Notes: generated from the letters alone by a model not told the origin. A DNA stretch of 14,134 bases from an uncultured Lachnospiraceae bacterium (GCA_910585855.1 CAJUGZ010000090.1:1-14134); one strand, 5' to 3'; shown: positions 6,924-14,134, numbered from the stretch's first letter. A program made the numbers and translations.

Positions 6924-7211
6924 ATGTTAAGACTGACGGTAAGTACAGAAGAATATTTGATGATAGGAGATAATATTAAGATTGTATTTTTAGGGGGGAG
7001 TAGAAGTCATCTTCGGATTATGATTGATGCACCAAAGGAGATTGGAGTAGTAAGAAGTAAAGTGATTAAAAATAGTATTACTGATCCGCAACTGAAAGAT
7101 GCTCTTCCAAAATACTATGCTGAACCAGAATTGGCGGAGCGGTTTCGAAAGAAAAAGGGCAGTTTTTCGGAAGAGAATTTTCCAGTAGAGAAAAGAAAGT
7201 TGGAAAAATAG
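6924..7211 (+). CDS. csrA: CsrA-like translational regulator with a C-terminal extension
   Basis: RNA-binding dimer that in Firmicutes represses flagellin translation until FliW titrates it. Residues 1-50 carry the CsrA core, with YLMIGDNIKI and IDAPKEIGVVR. The RNA-contacting residues L4 and R44 are present, but the usual arginine at position 6 (LTR) is a valine (LTV). The protein has 95 residues against about 60-75 in most of the family. The extra residues form a charged tail rich in Lys and Glu (about 52-95). The ribosome binding site AAGGAGG (6911-6917) lies inside ACAAGGAGGT, the same sequence found before flagellin, so CsrA may also control its own translation. No fliW gene is present in the window. 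Confidence 0.88.
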   Translation: MLRLTVSTEEYLMIGDNIKIVFLGGSRSHLRIMIDAPKEIGVVRSKVIKNSITDPQLKDALPKYYAEPELAERFRKKKGSFSEENFPVEKRKLEK

Positions 7212-7407
7212 ATGCAGTCATCAAGGGAATTTGTTAATAACCGAGAACAGTCGGCTGAAACGGGTCCAAAGGCGGAGTGGGATCGGATTATTAAACCGGA
7301 AAGAATATCGAATGGGAAATGTTATTGTTTCGGTAGAAGTCTGGTATAGAGTAGCTATTTTATTAGGAAATGGTAAGATTTCTTACCTAGGCGGCAAATG
7401 GATTTGA
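7212..7407 (+). pseudogene. Two overlapping short reading frames between csrA and flagellin, possibly a frameshifted small gene
   Basis: An ATG touching the csrA stop opens a 45-codon frame (7212-7349) ending in AEWDRIIKPERISNGK and a short tail. A second frame (7312-7407, 31 codons) reads NVIVSVEVWYRVAILLGNG and then KISYLGGKWI. Joined near 7312-7320 they give one protein-like sequence of about 64 residues, as if one base had been gained or lost. There is no good ribosome binding site before 7212; start-stop coupling to csrA is possible. I do not recognise the product. The region may instead be only flagellin leader RNA. Confidence 0.3.
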
Positions 7408-7471
7408 CCGCTTGACACAGAAACGGCAGAGAGAAGCAATAAAAATTGCGAATAGCCGTATTACAAGGAGG
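7372..7471 (+). promoter_or_regulatory. Flagellin leader with probable CsrA binding sites
   Basis: The sequence TTACAAGGAGGT at the flagellin ribosome binding site matches the CsrA consensus RUACARGGAUGU at 10 of 12 positions. Upstream, a hairpin at 7391-7411 (arms GCGG/CCGC extended by CAA/TTG) presents GGA at 7400-7402 in its loop, the preferred CsrA context. A second stem, GGTAAGA/TCTTACC, lies at 7372-7387. The 269 bases between csrA and flagellin contain nine GGA triplets. Two sites, one covering the ribosome binding site, is the arrangement known for the Bacillus subtilis hag leader. No confident sigma-28 promoter was found before flagellin. Confidence 0.55.
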
Positions 7472-7480
7472 TATATTGAT

Positions 7481-9055
7481 ATGGTAGTACAACACAATCT
7501 TACAGCAATGAATTCTAATCGTATGTTAGGTATCACGACCAAAGCTCAGGCAAAATCCACAGAAAAATTATCATCCGGTTATAAGATCAATCGTGCAGCA
7601 GATGATGCAGCGGGTTTGGCAATTTCCGAAAAAATGAGAAAGCAGATCCGAGGACTGACACAGGCTTCTTCTAATGCACAGGACGGTATTAGTGCGGTGC
7701 AGACTGCTGAAGGTGCGCTGACAGAAGTGCAGGATATGCTGCAAAGAATGAATGAATTGGCAGTAAAGGCAGCAAATGGAACAAATTCCTCTTCTGATCG
7801 AGATGCGATTCAGGCTGAGATTGATCAGTTGGTAACAGAAATTGACCGTGTATCGGAAACAACGAAGTTTAATGAAACTTATTTGCTGAAAGGGGATACT
7901 GCAGCAGATAAGGATACTGCTTTTCAGTATAAAGAAGGTGATGTAATTAAACAAAATCTGTATTATGTAGAGAATAATACAGTTAAGACTTTAGCTGCCG
8001 GAACTTTCTTAACAGCAGTGGATTCAACAAAAACTTATTATAGTGACAGCAAAGGTGATAGATATGGAGTAGCACTTGCATCAACAGATTCTAGTAATTA
8101 TACATCTTCAGCAAATGTAATAACAACCGGTGGAAAGTATTATATAAAGAACAGTGATGGAGAATATTATAAAGTTGATTCTGGAACAAAATATGATTCA
8201 AACCAAAGTTATTATGTTTCTAGTGGTGGAACAGGAGCTATATCAAGCCAGTTAGTACTTGCTACTGCAGTAACTGAAACACAAGCTCATTATTTATTGC
8301 AATCAGAAGTATTTGATAGTGATGGAAATAAACTGGGTGCTAATACAGATATTGGTTCAGCCGCTACGGATATATCTAAATATTATTCTACATTAGCTCC
8401 TGTAAAACTTGGTGGAAATTCTGTTGATTATAATGATTATTCCGTAAAGAGTTCTGCTCAGTTTATTGATAAAGATGGGAATGAGATTGCTGCGAATGGA
8501 TTGGATAAATATCTTGATAATAATGGAAAATTAGATCCAAATGCAGATTTGTATTTAAAGACAGGAGAAGGAGTTACTGCACGGAAGCTGGCAACACAGG
8601 CAGATGTGGATCAATTTGTAAGTTATACAGATAAGTTTGATGTGGGCGCTTTGACCTTAAAGCTTCATGTAGGTGCAGATGCGACAACGAATAACCAGAT
8701 TTCTATTGATATTAAGTCTATGAGTGCAAAGGCAATTGGTGTAAATGATTTAAAGGTAAATGGTGAGGATGATACTAACGCATTAAATGCAATTGAAACA
8801 ATTAAGGCAGCTTTAAATAAGGTTTCGGATCAGAGAGCTGCACTTGGTGCTGTTCAAAACCGTCTGGAACATACCATCAATAACTTGGATAATGTAGTTG
8901 AGAATACGACAAGTGCAGAAAGCCAGATTCGTGATACCGATATGGCTACTGAAATGGTAAGATATGCGAATAATAATATTCTTGCTCAGGCTGGTCAGTC
9001 TATGCTGGCACAGGCAAACCAGAGTAATCAGGGAGTTTTATCTCTTCTTGGCTAG
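7481..9055 (+). CDS. hag: Flagellin
   Basis: Filament subunit of the flagellum, exported by the flagellar type III system. The 524-residue protein has the conserved N-terminal D0/D1 region (1-140; QHNLTAMNSNRML, LSSGYKINRAADDAAGLAIS) and C-terminal D1/D0 region (about 405-524; ending ANQSNQGVLSLLG). The segment QRMNELAV resembles the TLR5-recognised patch QRVRELAV of Salmonella FliC. Residues about 140-400 are a variable, Ser/Thr/Tyr-rich surface domain with more AT-rich codon use than the ends. The ATG at 7481 is preferred over the in-frame TTG at 7412 because it has AAGGAGG at 7465-7471 and matches flagellin N-termini. A terminator follows, and glycosyltransferase-like genes lie downstream. 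Confidence 0.98.
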   Translation: MVVQHNLTAMNSNRMLGITTKAQAKSTEKLSSGYKINRAADDAAGLAISEKMRKQIRGLTQASSNAQDGISAVQTAEGALTEVQDMLQRMNELAVKAANGTNSSSDRDAIQAEIDQLVTEIDRVSETTKFNETYLLKGDTAADKDTAFQYKEGDVIKQNLYYVENNTVKTLAAGTFLTAVDSTKTYYSDSKGDRYGVALASTDSSNYTSSANVITTGGKYYIKNSDGEYYKVDSGTKYDSNQSYYVSSGGTGAISSQLVLATAVTETQAHYLLQSEVFDSDGNKLGANTDIGSAATDISKYYSTLAPVKLGGNSVDYNDYSVKSSAQFIDKDGNEIAANGLDKYLDNNGKLDPNADLYLKTGEGVTARKLATQADVDQFVSYTDKFDVGALTLKLHVGADATTNNQISIDIKSMSAKAIGVNDLKVNGEDDTNALNAIETIKAALNKVSDQRAALGAVQNRLEHTINNLDNVVENTTSAESQIRDTDMATEMVRYANNNILAQAGQSMLAQANQSNQGVLSLLG

Positions 9056-9099
9056 TCGTAATTGATAGAAAAGATATATCAGATTGTAGGAACTATAAT

Positions 9100-9137
9100 A
9101 GGCGGTACGGTTTTTTACACCGCCTGTTTTCTTTTTT
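9100..9137 (+). terminator. Intrinsic terminator after flagellin
   Basis: The stem AGGCGGT (9100-9106) pairs with ACCGCCT (9119-9125), and a T-rich tract follows. It separates abundant flagellin message from the glycosyltransferase genes, which start 22 bases later and may rely on read-through. Confidence 0.9.
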
Positions 9138-9158
9138 CTATATTGATAGGAGCATGGT

Positions 9159-10367
9159 ATGAAGTTATTTATTTATGATTGGAATTTTATTACAAAACAT
9201 GATTTATATAGAGCAATGATAGAGCAAGGAATTGAATTTGATTTGTTTTCCTCAAATGCAAACGTAAGAATTAATACGCAAAAGGATCAATTTCAGGAGA
9301 ATTTAGAAAAAGCTCTGAATGGAAGTGGAAGCAAATATGATGCAATTTTTTCTGTTAATTTTATTCCAGAATTAGCACAGGAAGCCCATAAAAGGGATAT
9401 GCTTTATATAAGCTGGACTTATGACAGCCCCGCTTTAGGTGCTCCCAATGCTTCTCATTTTTTGGACACCAATCGTATCTTTTTATTTGATTCTGCAGAA
9501 TATGAGGAATATAAGGGGTATAATGTACCAAATCTTTATTATTTGCCGCTGGCAGTGAATAGCAAACGATTGATTCATATGAAACCTACTCCTATGGAAC
9601 AAATGAAATATCGTTCCGATGTTTCCTTTGTAGGGCAGCTTTATCAGTCTGATATGGATAAAATATTTCCGTTGTTTGATGAATATGGTGCAGGTTATAT
9701 AGCAGCAATTATTAATACACAGCTTAATGTATATGGTGTGAATTTAATTCAGGAATTGGTGAATGAAAATTTGGTAAAACGTCTTTGTAATCAGAAAGTA
9801 ACAGAAGCGTTATTGGAAAACTTAAATAATAATTTTCTGCATGACGTAGAAGATATAAAAAGCTGGTCTCTTAATGCGTTTCTTTTAAAGGCAGTAACAA
9901 ATAAAGAAAGAGTTCTTTTACTTACATTATTAGCAAAATATTGCCGTGTAAAATTGTTTACGATTAATAAATTGAATCTTTCCAATGTAAGTATATATGG
10001 ACCAGTAGATTATGTAAAGGATATGCCGCTTGTATTTAAGTGCAGTAAAATAAATCTAAATATTACACTTCGAAATATTCGTCATGGTATTCCGCAGCGT
10101 ATTCTTGATATTATGGGTTGTCATGCATTAGCAATGACAAACTATCAGGAAGATTTGAATGAATATTTTAAAGACGGACAAGATCTTTTGATCTATAGTT
10201 CTGTAGAGGAAGCATTAGAGAAATGCAAATATTATTTGAAGCATGAAAAAGAAGCAGAAAAGATTCGGCAGAATGGCTATAAAATTGTTAAAGATCAATT
10301 TAGTTATACACATCAATTAAATCGGATATGGGAACTTTCTGGTTTAAAGAACAGATTATCAAGATAG
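9159..10367 (+). CDS. CgeB/DUF3880-type glycosyltransferase
   Basis: A 402-residue GT-B-fold protein of the CgeB type. The N-terminal half (about 1-160; FIYDWNFIT, SWTYDSPALG, VSFVGQLY) matches the DUF3880 region as I know it. The C-terminal half carries the nucleotide-sugar binding pattern HGIPQRILDIMGCHALAMTNY from residue 309, followed by the EDLNEYFKDGQDLLIYSS strip typical of this clan. No membrane segment or signal peptide is seen, so it should act in the cytoplasm. GGAGC before 9159 supports the start. Its position just after flagellin suggests transfer of sugar to flagellin Ser/Thr residues before export. Donor sugar and acceptor are not determined. Confidence 0.82.
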   Translation: MKLFIYDWNFITKHDLYRAMIEQGIEFDLFSSNANVRINTQKDQFQENLEKALNGSGSKYDAIFSVNFIPELAQEAHKRDMLYISWTYDSPALGAPNASHFLDTNRIFLFDSAEYEEYKGYNVPNLYYLPLAVNSKRLIHMKPTPMEQMKYRSDVSFVGQLYQSDMDKIFPLFDEYGAGYIAAIINTQLNVYGVNLIQELVNENLVKRLCNQKVTEALLENLNNNFLHDVEDIKSWSLNAFLLKAVTNKERVLLLTLLAKYCRVKLFTINKLNLSNVSIYGPVDYVKDMPLVFKCSKINLNITLRNIRHGIPQRILDIMGCHALAMTNYQEDLNEYFKDGQDLLIYSSVEEALEKCKYYLKHEKEAEKIRQNGYKIVKDQFSYTHQLNRIWELSGLKNRLSR

Positions 10368-10393
10368 GAAAAGAAGATAAGTGAGGAATGATT

Positions 10394-11569
10394 ATGAAGC
10401 TGATATATCTTATGTGGGGTTATCCTTATGAAGCTGCTATTCTTCAGGCATTTCAGGAATCTGGTGTTATGGTAGATACCATAACACTTCCAAAAGAATT
10501 GATACAGAAGGAAAAAAAGAATATTGAAACACAATCCGATAAAGAACAGAAGGAGATAACAGAAGATATCGAAAATTCTTTTCGAGAACAAATAAAAACT
10601 TTAGGGGGAGAGCTTCTATTTTCCATTAATTTTTTTGCATGGATTTCTGATTTTTGCCAAAAGGAAGCAATTTCTTATTGCAGTTGGATTTTGCAGCTGC
10701 CTAATTTTGATTTATATACGGCTGCTGTTAAAAATACCTGTAATAGTTTTTTTGTATGTGATAGTTATTTAGTAGAGAAACTTTGGCAAGTAGGTATTTT
10801 AAAAGTATTTTTTCTTCCAGATGCAGTAGAGCGAACTATAAAAAGGGAAATTGTTCCAGTTGAAAGGGAAGCTTGTTTTATTGCAAGATGTCCAAAAGAT
10901 ATCTTATATATGGATGGAATGTCATTATACAGCAAGGGATATTTGGATGCTTTTCTTCATGCTCAAAGAGTTTTGTATGGAGCAAGTATTTTAGAAGATG
11001 GATTATTGCTTCGTGTACAGCAGGAGTTTATGATGTGTAATCCCATTCCAGATAATATTCTTCCAGAAATGCAGAAACTGTTTATAGCAGATCGCTACTT
11101 TGCTCCAGTGTGTACCAGAATACAGCAGCAGATATTTCTGCAGAATTTCTCTTCTATTATAACTATTTATTCAGATGGAGATTTTACAGATTTTGATAAA
11201 GAAAAAAGACCTTTTGTAGAAGAGGAAGCAAAACGACAGGCGATTTATTCAGGGAAAGAATTTACTCTGGTATTGGCTTCTCATACTTTACATAATGGGA
11301 TACCTAGAGATACATTAGAGGTTATAGCAGCAGGAGGATTCCCTATTGCTGGTTTTCAAAGAGATTATGCATATTTTTTTAAAAAGGATGAAACATTAGT
11401 ATATTTTACAAATCCTGCTGAATTTTCACAGGCAGTTATTCGATATGGAAATAGTATGGAAGAAAGGGAACGTGTAAAACAAGCGGCTTATCAGGCGTTA
11501 ATAAAAGGACATACCTATCACCATCGAATTACTGCGATGCTGGAAGTATGGAAAAGTAATAGAAAATAA
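10394..11569 (+). CDS. CgeB-like glycosyltransferase, divergent paralogue
   Basis: A 391-residue protein of the same architecture as its upstream neighbour. The N-terminus (MKLIYLMWGYPYEAAILQAF) parallels that gene's opening, and the pattern LHNGIPRDTLEVIAAGGFP starts near residue 300, at about the same place. A charged helical stretch (about 38-65, rich in Lys, Glu and Gln) is an insertion. I chose 10394 over the in-frame ATG at 10388 because GTGAGG (10381-10386) is then 7 bases away rather than 1. It follows the previous gene by 26 bases without a terminator and is likely co-transcribed. Overall identity to the first protein looks low, so a different linkage or sugar is probable. Confidence 0.7.
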   Translation: MKLIYLMWGYPYEAAILQAFQESGVMVDTITLPKELIQKEKKNIETQSDKEQKEITEDIENSFREQIKTLGGELLFSINFFAWISDFCQKEAISYCSWILQLPNFDLYTAAVKNTCNSFFVCDSYLVEKLWQVGILKVFFLPDAVERTIKREIVPVEREACFIARCPKDILYMDGMSLYSKGYLDAFLHAQRVLYGASILEDGLLLRVQQEFMMCNPIPDNILPEMQKLFIADRYFAPVCTRIQQQIFLQNFSSIITIYSDGDFTDFDKEKRPFVEEEAKRQAIYSGKEFTLVLASHTLHNGIPRDTLEVIAAGGFPIAGFQRDYAYFFKKDETLVYFTNPAEFSQAVIRYGNSMEERERVKQAAYQALIKGHTYHHRITAMLEVWKSNRK

Positions 11570-11613
11570 GAGAAAAGTTGAATAAAAAAGCGTATTTAAC
11601 GATTAATTCTTAA

Positions 11614-11657
11614 CAACGGAATATTTTCTGTTGCGTAAGTGTGTGTCGCAACACACA
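11614..11657 (+). promoter_or_regulatory. Three overlapping, mutually exclusive hairpins before the third glycosyltransferase
   Basis: CAACGGAA pairs with TTCTGTTG (11614-11633). GTTGCG (11630-11635) pairs with CGCAAC (11647-11652). TGTGTGT (11640-11646) pairs with ACACACA (11651-11657). The middle stem competes with both others. The start codon at 11671 has only a weak ribosome binding site, so folding here could affect its translation. No ligand class is recognised. Confidence 0.35.
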
Positions 11658-11670
11658 GATTGGTAGAAAA

Positions 11671-13029
11671 ATGAAAATTTATGTTTGCTGCCCTCCAAGA
11701 ATTGCTACTGGGGGGGTAGAGTTATTACATCAGCTTGTTTTTGAGTTAAACAGGCAATGTTTTGGAATAGCAGAAATACTATATCTGGATAATACACCTG
11801 AAGTTAGTTGGGTAATGCCGTCTGAATATGAAAAATATAAAAATCCTTTTGCAGTAAATACTTATGGCGGTAAGGATGCAGTTATTATTTTACCAGAAAT
11901 ATGGACTTTTATGGCAGAAATTCAATTTAAAGAATGTCCTGTTATCATATGGTGGGAAAGTGTAGATAACTATTTTTTAACAACTCCTGTTGAAAAATGG
12001 TATAGCTTTAAAAAAAATGAATCAATACTGCATATGACTCAATCCATGTATGCAGCAGATTTTTTAAAGAAAGCAGGCATTTCAGAAAAACAGATTTTGG
12101 AAGTATCGGATTATTTAGGAGAAGATTTTTTTACAGAAGAAGTACCGTTAGATTCGTCAAAGCGTAAGTTAAATGTTCTTTATAATCCAAGAAAAGGTCT
12201 TGATTTTACAAATAAATTAATCGCATTTTCACCGAATCTGAATTGGATTCCGATTGAGAAAATGTCGCCTGCTGAAGTTTCTCATCTTATGCTGGAAAGT
12301 CGGGTATATATTGATTTTGGCAATCATCCGGGCAAAGATCGGATGCCAAGAGAAGCAGCAATCATGGGCTGCTGTATTGTAACAGGCAGAAATGGAAGTG
12401 CAGGTTATTATGAAGATGTTCCGATTATGGATCAATATAAGTTTGAATGTAATATAGCAGATATACCAGCAATTTGTTCTTGTATTGAAAAATTAGTAAA
12501 TGAATACGATACCTATATTTCGGATTTTGCATATTATCGTTCTTTTATTCAGACGGAAAAGAAAAAGTTTGAAACATCCGTAAAGGGATTATTTTCTATT
12601 TTACAAGATCATTATTCTTTTGGGAAAGGAGAGGATATGATTGGAATAGCTGTATATGGTACAGAAAATGACAGCAGAACAGCAAGAAATTTAATTGAGG
12701 AACTATATAATACTTATTTACAGGAGAGTGATCCAAATAATTATAAATTTAAGGTGAATTGTTTTGTGGACGAAACATTTGCTGCAACGATTCCAACAGA
12801 AATTCCCGTTATAAAAATTGAGGAATTTGTAAAATTATATTTAACTCAAAATCTAGCGGGCATTGTAATTCCAGTATCTTCTTATATGGGAAAATTTTCT
12901 CTGATTACAAATCTTATTCAGGAGGGAGTGGATAAAAACGATATTTATTTTATAGAAAAAGCATGGTTTGAAAAGACGGAATTTGCTGCGGAAGAAATGG
13001 CACATTTATTAGTCCCCTATTGGGATTGA
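11671..13029 (+). CDS. GT-B glycosyltransferase with an added C-terminal Rossmann-like domain
   Basis: The first 320 residues look like a GT-B glycosyltransferase: an N-terminal strand with the ATGGVELLHQL turn typical of GT4-type enzymes, then NHPGKDRMPREAAIMGCCIVTGRNGSAGYY near residue 219, which corresponds to the nucleotide-sugar binding half. From residue 323 a new domain begins, IGIAVYGTENDSRTARNLIEE, ending near VDKNDIYFIEKAW, resembling a nucleotide-binding Rossmann fold. The ATG at 11671 is chosen over an in-frame GTG at 11641 because the latter lies inside the leader hairpins; neither has a strong ribosome binding site. A good site, AAGGAG at 12626-12631, precedes the in-frame ATG at 12637 at the domain boundary. 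Probably part of the flagellin glycosylation group. Confidence 0.68.
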   Translation: MKIYVCCPPRIATGGVELLHQLVFELNRQCFGIAEILYLDNTPEVSWVMPSEYEKYKNPFAVNTYGGKDAVIILPEIWTFMAEIQFKECPVIIWWESVDNYFLTTPVEKWYSFKKNESILHMTQSMYAADFLKKAGISEKQILEVSDYLGEDFFTEEVPLDSSKRKLNVLYNPRKGLDFTNKLIAFSPNLNWIPIEKMSPAEVSHLMLESRVYIDFGNHPGKDRMPREAAIMGCCIVTGRNGSAGYYEDVPIMDQYKFECNIADIPAICSCIEKLVNEYDTYISDFAYYRSFIQTEKKKFETSVKGLFSILQDHYSFGKGEDMIGIAVYGTENDSRTARNLIEELYNTYLQESDPNNYKFKVNCFVDETFAATIPTEIPVIKIEEFVKLYLTQNLAGIVIPVSSYMGKFSLITNLIQEGVDKNDIYFIEKAWFEKTEFAAEEMAHLLVPYWD

Positions 13030-13050
13030 GTTAAAAGGGAAGAGATAGTA

Positions 13051-13092
13051 ATGAAAGAGAATAAAACTTTAGGCTTTGTTCTTTTATCTTGA
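13051..13092 (+). pseudogene. Thirteen-codon remnant of a further gene, possibly a glycosyltransferase family 2 start
   Basis: A purine-rich ribosome binding site (13036-13044) and ATG open the frame MKENKTLGFVLLS, which stops at TGA within the -35 box of the next promoter. The peptide resembles the first strand of GT2 enzymes, which often begin like xxGFVILTYN. It looks like the front of a fourth operon gene whose remainder was lost where the toxin-antitoxin module sits. A functional short peptide is less likely. Confidence 0.4.
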
Positions 13093-13129
13093 CAAAATGG
13101 ATAAAATCACATATAGTAAAATTAGCTAA
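13089..13129 (+). promoter_or_regulatory. Promoter and candidate operator of the toxin-antitoxin pair
   Basis: A perfect -35 TTGACA (13089-13094) and a -10 TATAGT (13112-13117) are separated by 17 bases. The palindrome TTAGCTAA (13122-13129) lies at the expected transcription start and is a plausible operator for autorepression by the antitoxin, which is common in Phd/YefM systems. Confidence 0.75.
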
Positions 13130-13146
13130 AGTAAGGGAGGTGTTTT

Positions 13147-13380
13147 ATGATTACGGCTACTGCAACAGATGTTCAAAATAATTTTGGCAAATATCTGCAT
13201 ATGGTACAGACTGGCGGAGAAGTTATCGTAATAAAAAATGGTAAAGAGGTTGCGAGGTTAGTGTCCTATGAGAAAAGTGTATCTTTTTTGACAGATTCGC
13301 TGACAGGTATCTTAAAAGGCGATTATAATGAAAAGGAAGTCAGAATGGAGCGTATGCAGAAATATGAAAGTGCTGATTGA
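13147..13380 (+). CDS. Phd/YefM-family antitoxin
   Basis: A 77-residue antitoxin. The N-terminal Phd/YefM DNA-binding fold is clear in ATATDVQNNFGKYLHMVQTGGEVIVIKNGKEVARLVSY (residues 4-41), including the family's pattern of a short helix, GGEVIVIKNGKEVA and ARLV. The C-terminal tail (about 50-77) would be the toxin-neutralising part. AAGGGAGG at 13133-13140 precedes the ATG by 6 bases, under its own strong promoter. Its end overlaps the toxin start by 17 bases in another frame, which indicates translational coupling. It should repress its own promoter with or without bound toxin. Confidence 0.93.
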   Translation: MITATATDVQNNFGKYLHMVQTGGEVIVIKNGKEVARLVSYEKSVSFLTDSLTGILKGDYNEKEVRMERMQKYESAD

Positions 13381-13771
13381 TACAAATGTGATTTTAGATG
13401 TATTTTGCAAACGATCGGATTTTTATGAAGATTCAGCAAAAATTTTTAAACTTTGTGAGGTAAAAAAGATATCAGGTGTGATATCAGCCTTTACTGTCCC
13501 CAATATTATTTATATTTTAAGGAAAGAACTGGATGCAGAAAAGACAAAGGAAATTTTAGACAATTTGTTTCTGATATTTTCTGTTGTTGATTTAAAAGCG
13601 GCTGATTTGAGGAAAGCGGCTGATTTGAAATTTAAAGATTATGAAGATGCTGTACAAAGTGTCTGTGCAGTCAGAATAAAAGCAAATTATATTATAACCA
13701 GAAATATCAAGGATTTTACAGAAAGCAAAGTAAGGGCTATAAAACCAGCAGAACTTTTGGAACGAATCTAG
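13364..13771 (+). CDS. PIN-domain toxin, VapC-like ribonuclease
   Basis: A 135-residue PIN domain, the expected length for a VapC-type toxin. Acidic metal-binding residues are D6 in VLIDTNVILDVF, E32 as a possible second ligand, D92/D95 in KDYEDAVQ, and D117 near TRNIKDF. The pattern SGVISAFTVPNIIYILRK fits the PIN_3 group. The start at 13364 is preferred over 13328 because it begins directly with the conserved KVLIDTN strand. The only nearby ribosome binding site, GGAG at 13347-13350, is somewhat distant, so translation is probably coupled to the antitoxin. Such toxins cut specific tRNAs or other RNAs; the target here is unknown. Confidence 0.93.
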   Translation: MKVLIDTNVILDVFCKRSDFYEDSAKIFKLCEVKKISGVISAFTVPNIIYILRKELDAEKTKEILDNLFLIFSVVDLKAADLRKAADLKFKDYEDAVQSVCAVRIKANYIITRNIKDFTESKVRAIKPAELLERI

Positions 13772-13900
13772 AAATTATGACAATTATATTATAAAAATAG
13801 TAAACGATTTATTGAAGAAATCCATAAATTTTAATAAGTCTTTTGAAATTGGATGATAAATCGATGTTATTTTGAAAGACGAAGGGATTTTCCAGACAGA

Positions 13901-14134
13901 GGACGCCAGAGGCGGTTTGCTCCTGTCCTTTGCCTGCTCCGCTCCAAACGGTAAGAAAGTCTAGGGCTTCTGATTTCAGTTCATCCAACCAGACGAACCG
14001 GGGCGCAATTCGCCCTTACCACAGCCGAAACGAAACAGACGTAAGGAAGGATGTTACCAGCCATGAAACACTCTCTTCTCTATCCTCCGGGCTAAGCACG
14101 CCCCTTTTTTTGCATACCCTGCATAGAAGCAGGA
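13901..14134 (+). repeat. Intergenic repeat element, copy 3 (right-truncated by the window edge)
   Basis: Same orientation as copy 2. It starts GGACGCCAGA and keeps ATCCAACC, GGGGCGCAATTCGCCC, CAGCCGAAACGAAAC and GGGCTAAGCACGCCCC followed by a T run. It ends in CCCTGCATAGAAGCAGG, the start of the terminal hairpin, where the window stops. It is more diverged near its left end than copies 1 and 2. The minus-strand frame open in the other copies is broken here by stops and a shift. The 129 bases between the toxin gene and this copy hold nothing I can name. Confidence 0.8.

Noticed and set aside
7412..7440. TTGACA before flagellin as a promoter
   Set aside because: No acceptable -10 hexamer lies 16-18 bases downstream, and it adjoins the CsrA-type hairpin in the leader.
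13595..13630. 18-base tandem repeat in the toxin gene (KAADLR-KAADLK)
   Set aside because: The repeated helix has the length expected for PIN_3 toxins before KDYEDA, so it looks like ordinary sequence rather than an expansion.

Overview
The window looks like the chromosome of a motile, probably spore-forming Lachnospiraceae-type Firmicute. The evidence is low GC, strong AGGAGG ribosome binding sites, a CsrA-flagellin locus followed by CgeB-type glycosyltransferases, a maltose-type PTS operon and two perfect Spo0A boxes. The assignment is inferred from gene content only.

Layout. (1) Bases 1-242 hold one copy of an intergenic repeat element that recurs at 5469-5802 and 13901-14134. (2) Bases 549-5373 form a compact three-gene operon: a PTS permease with domain order IIA-IIC-IIB, an endonuclease/exonuclease/phosphatase-fold protein, and the 4-alpha-glucanotransferase MalQ. 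It ends in an intrinsic terminator. The best reading is malT-mapP-malQ: maltose enters as maltose 6'-phosphate, is dephosphorylated to maltose, and MalQ then disproportionates it. (3) Bases 5469-6156 contain no gene, but hold repeat copy 2 and a promoter-like region with two tandem Spo0A boxes. (4) Bases 6026-6841 look like an invertible DNA segment. A short FimB/RecV-type tyrosine recombinase with all six catalytic residues lies between two 35-bp sites. The sites match at 32 of 35 positions, lie in opposite orientation, and each has 14-bp arms around the same 7-bp spacer. (5) Bases 6924-9055 carry csrA and a flagellin whose leader is rich in GGA motifs. (6) Bases 9159-13029 carry three glycosyltransferase-like genes, probably for flagellin glycosylation. 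(7) A 13-codon remnant of a further gene is cut off where a Phd/YefM antitoxin-PIN toxin pair (13147-13771) begins. (8) Repeat copy 3 closes the window.

Main hypothesis: the recombinase inverts its own gene and promoter directly upstream of csrA-flagellin. In the present orientation the recombinase is transcribed away from csrA. After inversion its transcription would run toward csrA and flagellin. The locus is therefore a candidate phase-variation switch for motility or surface antigen, with CsrA as a second, translational layer of control and the glycosyltransferases modifying the product. The inversion and its effect are inference; the sites and the intact recombinase are visible in the sequence.
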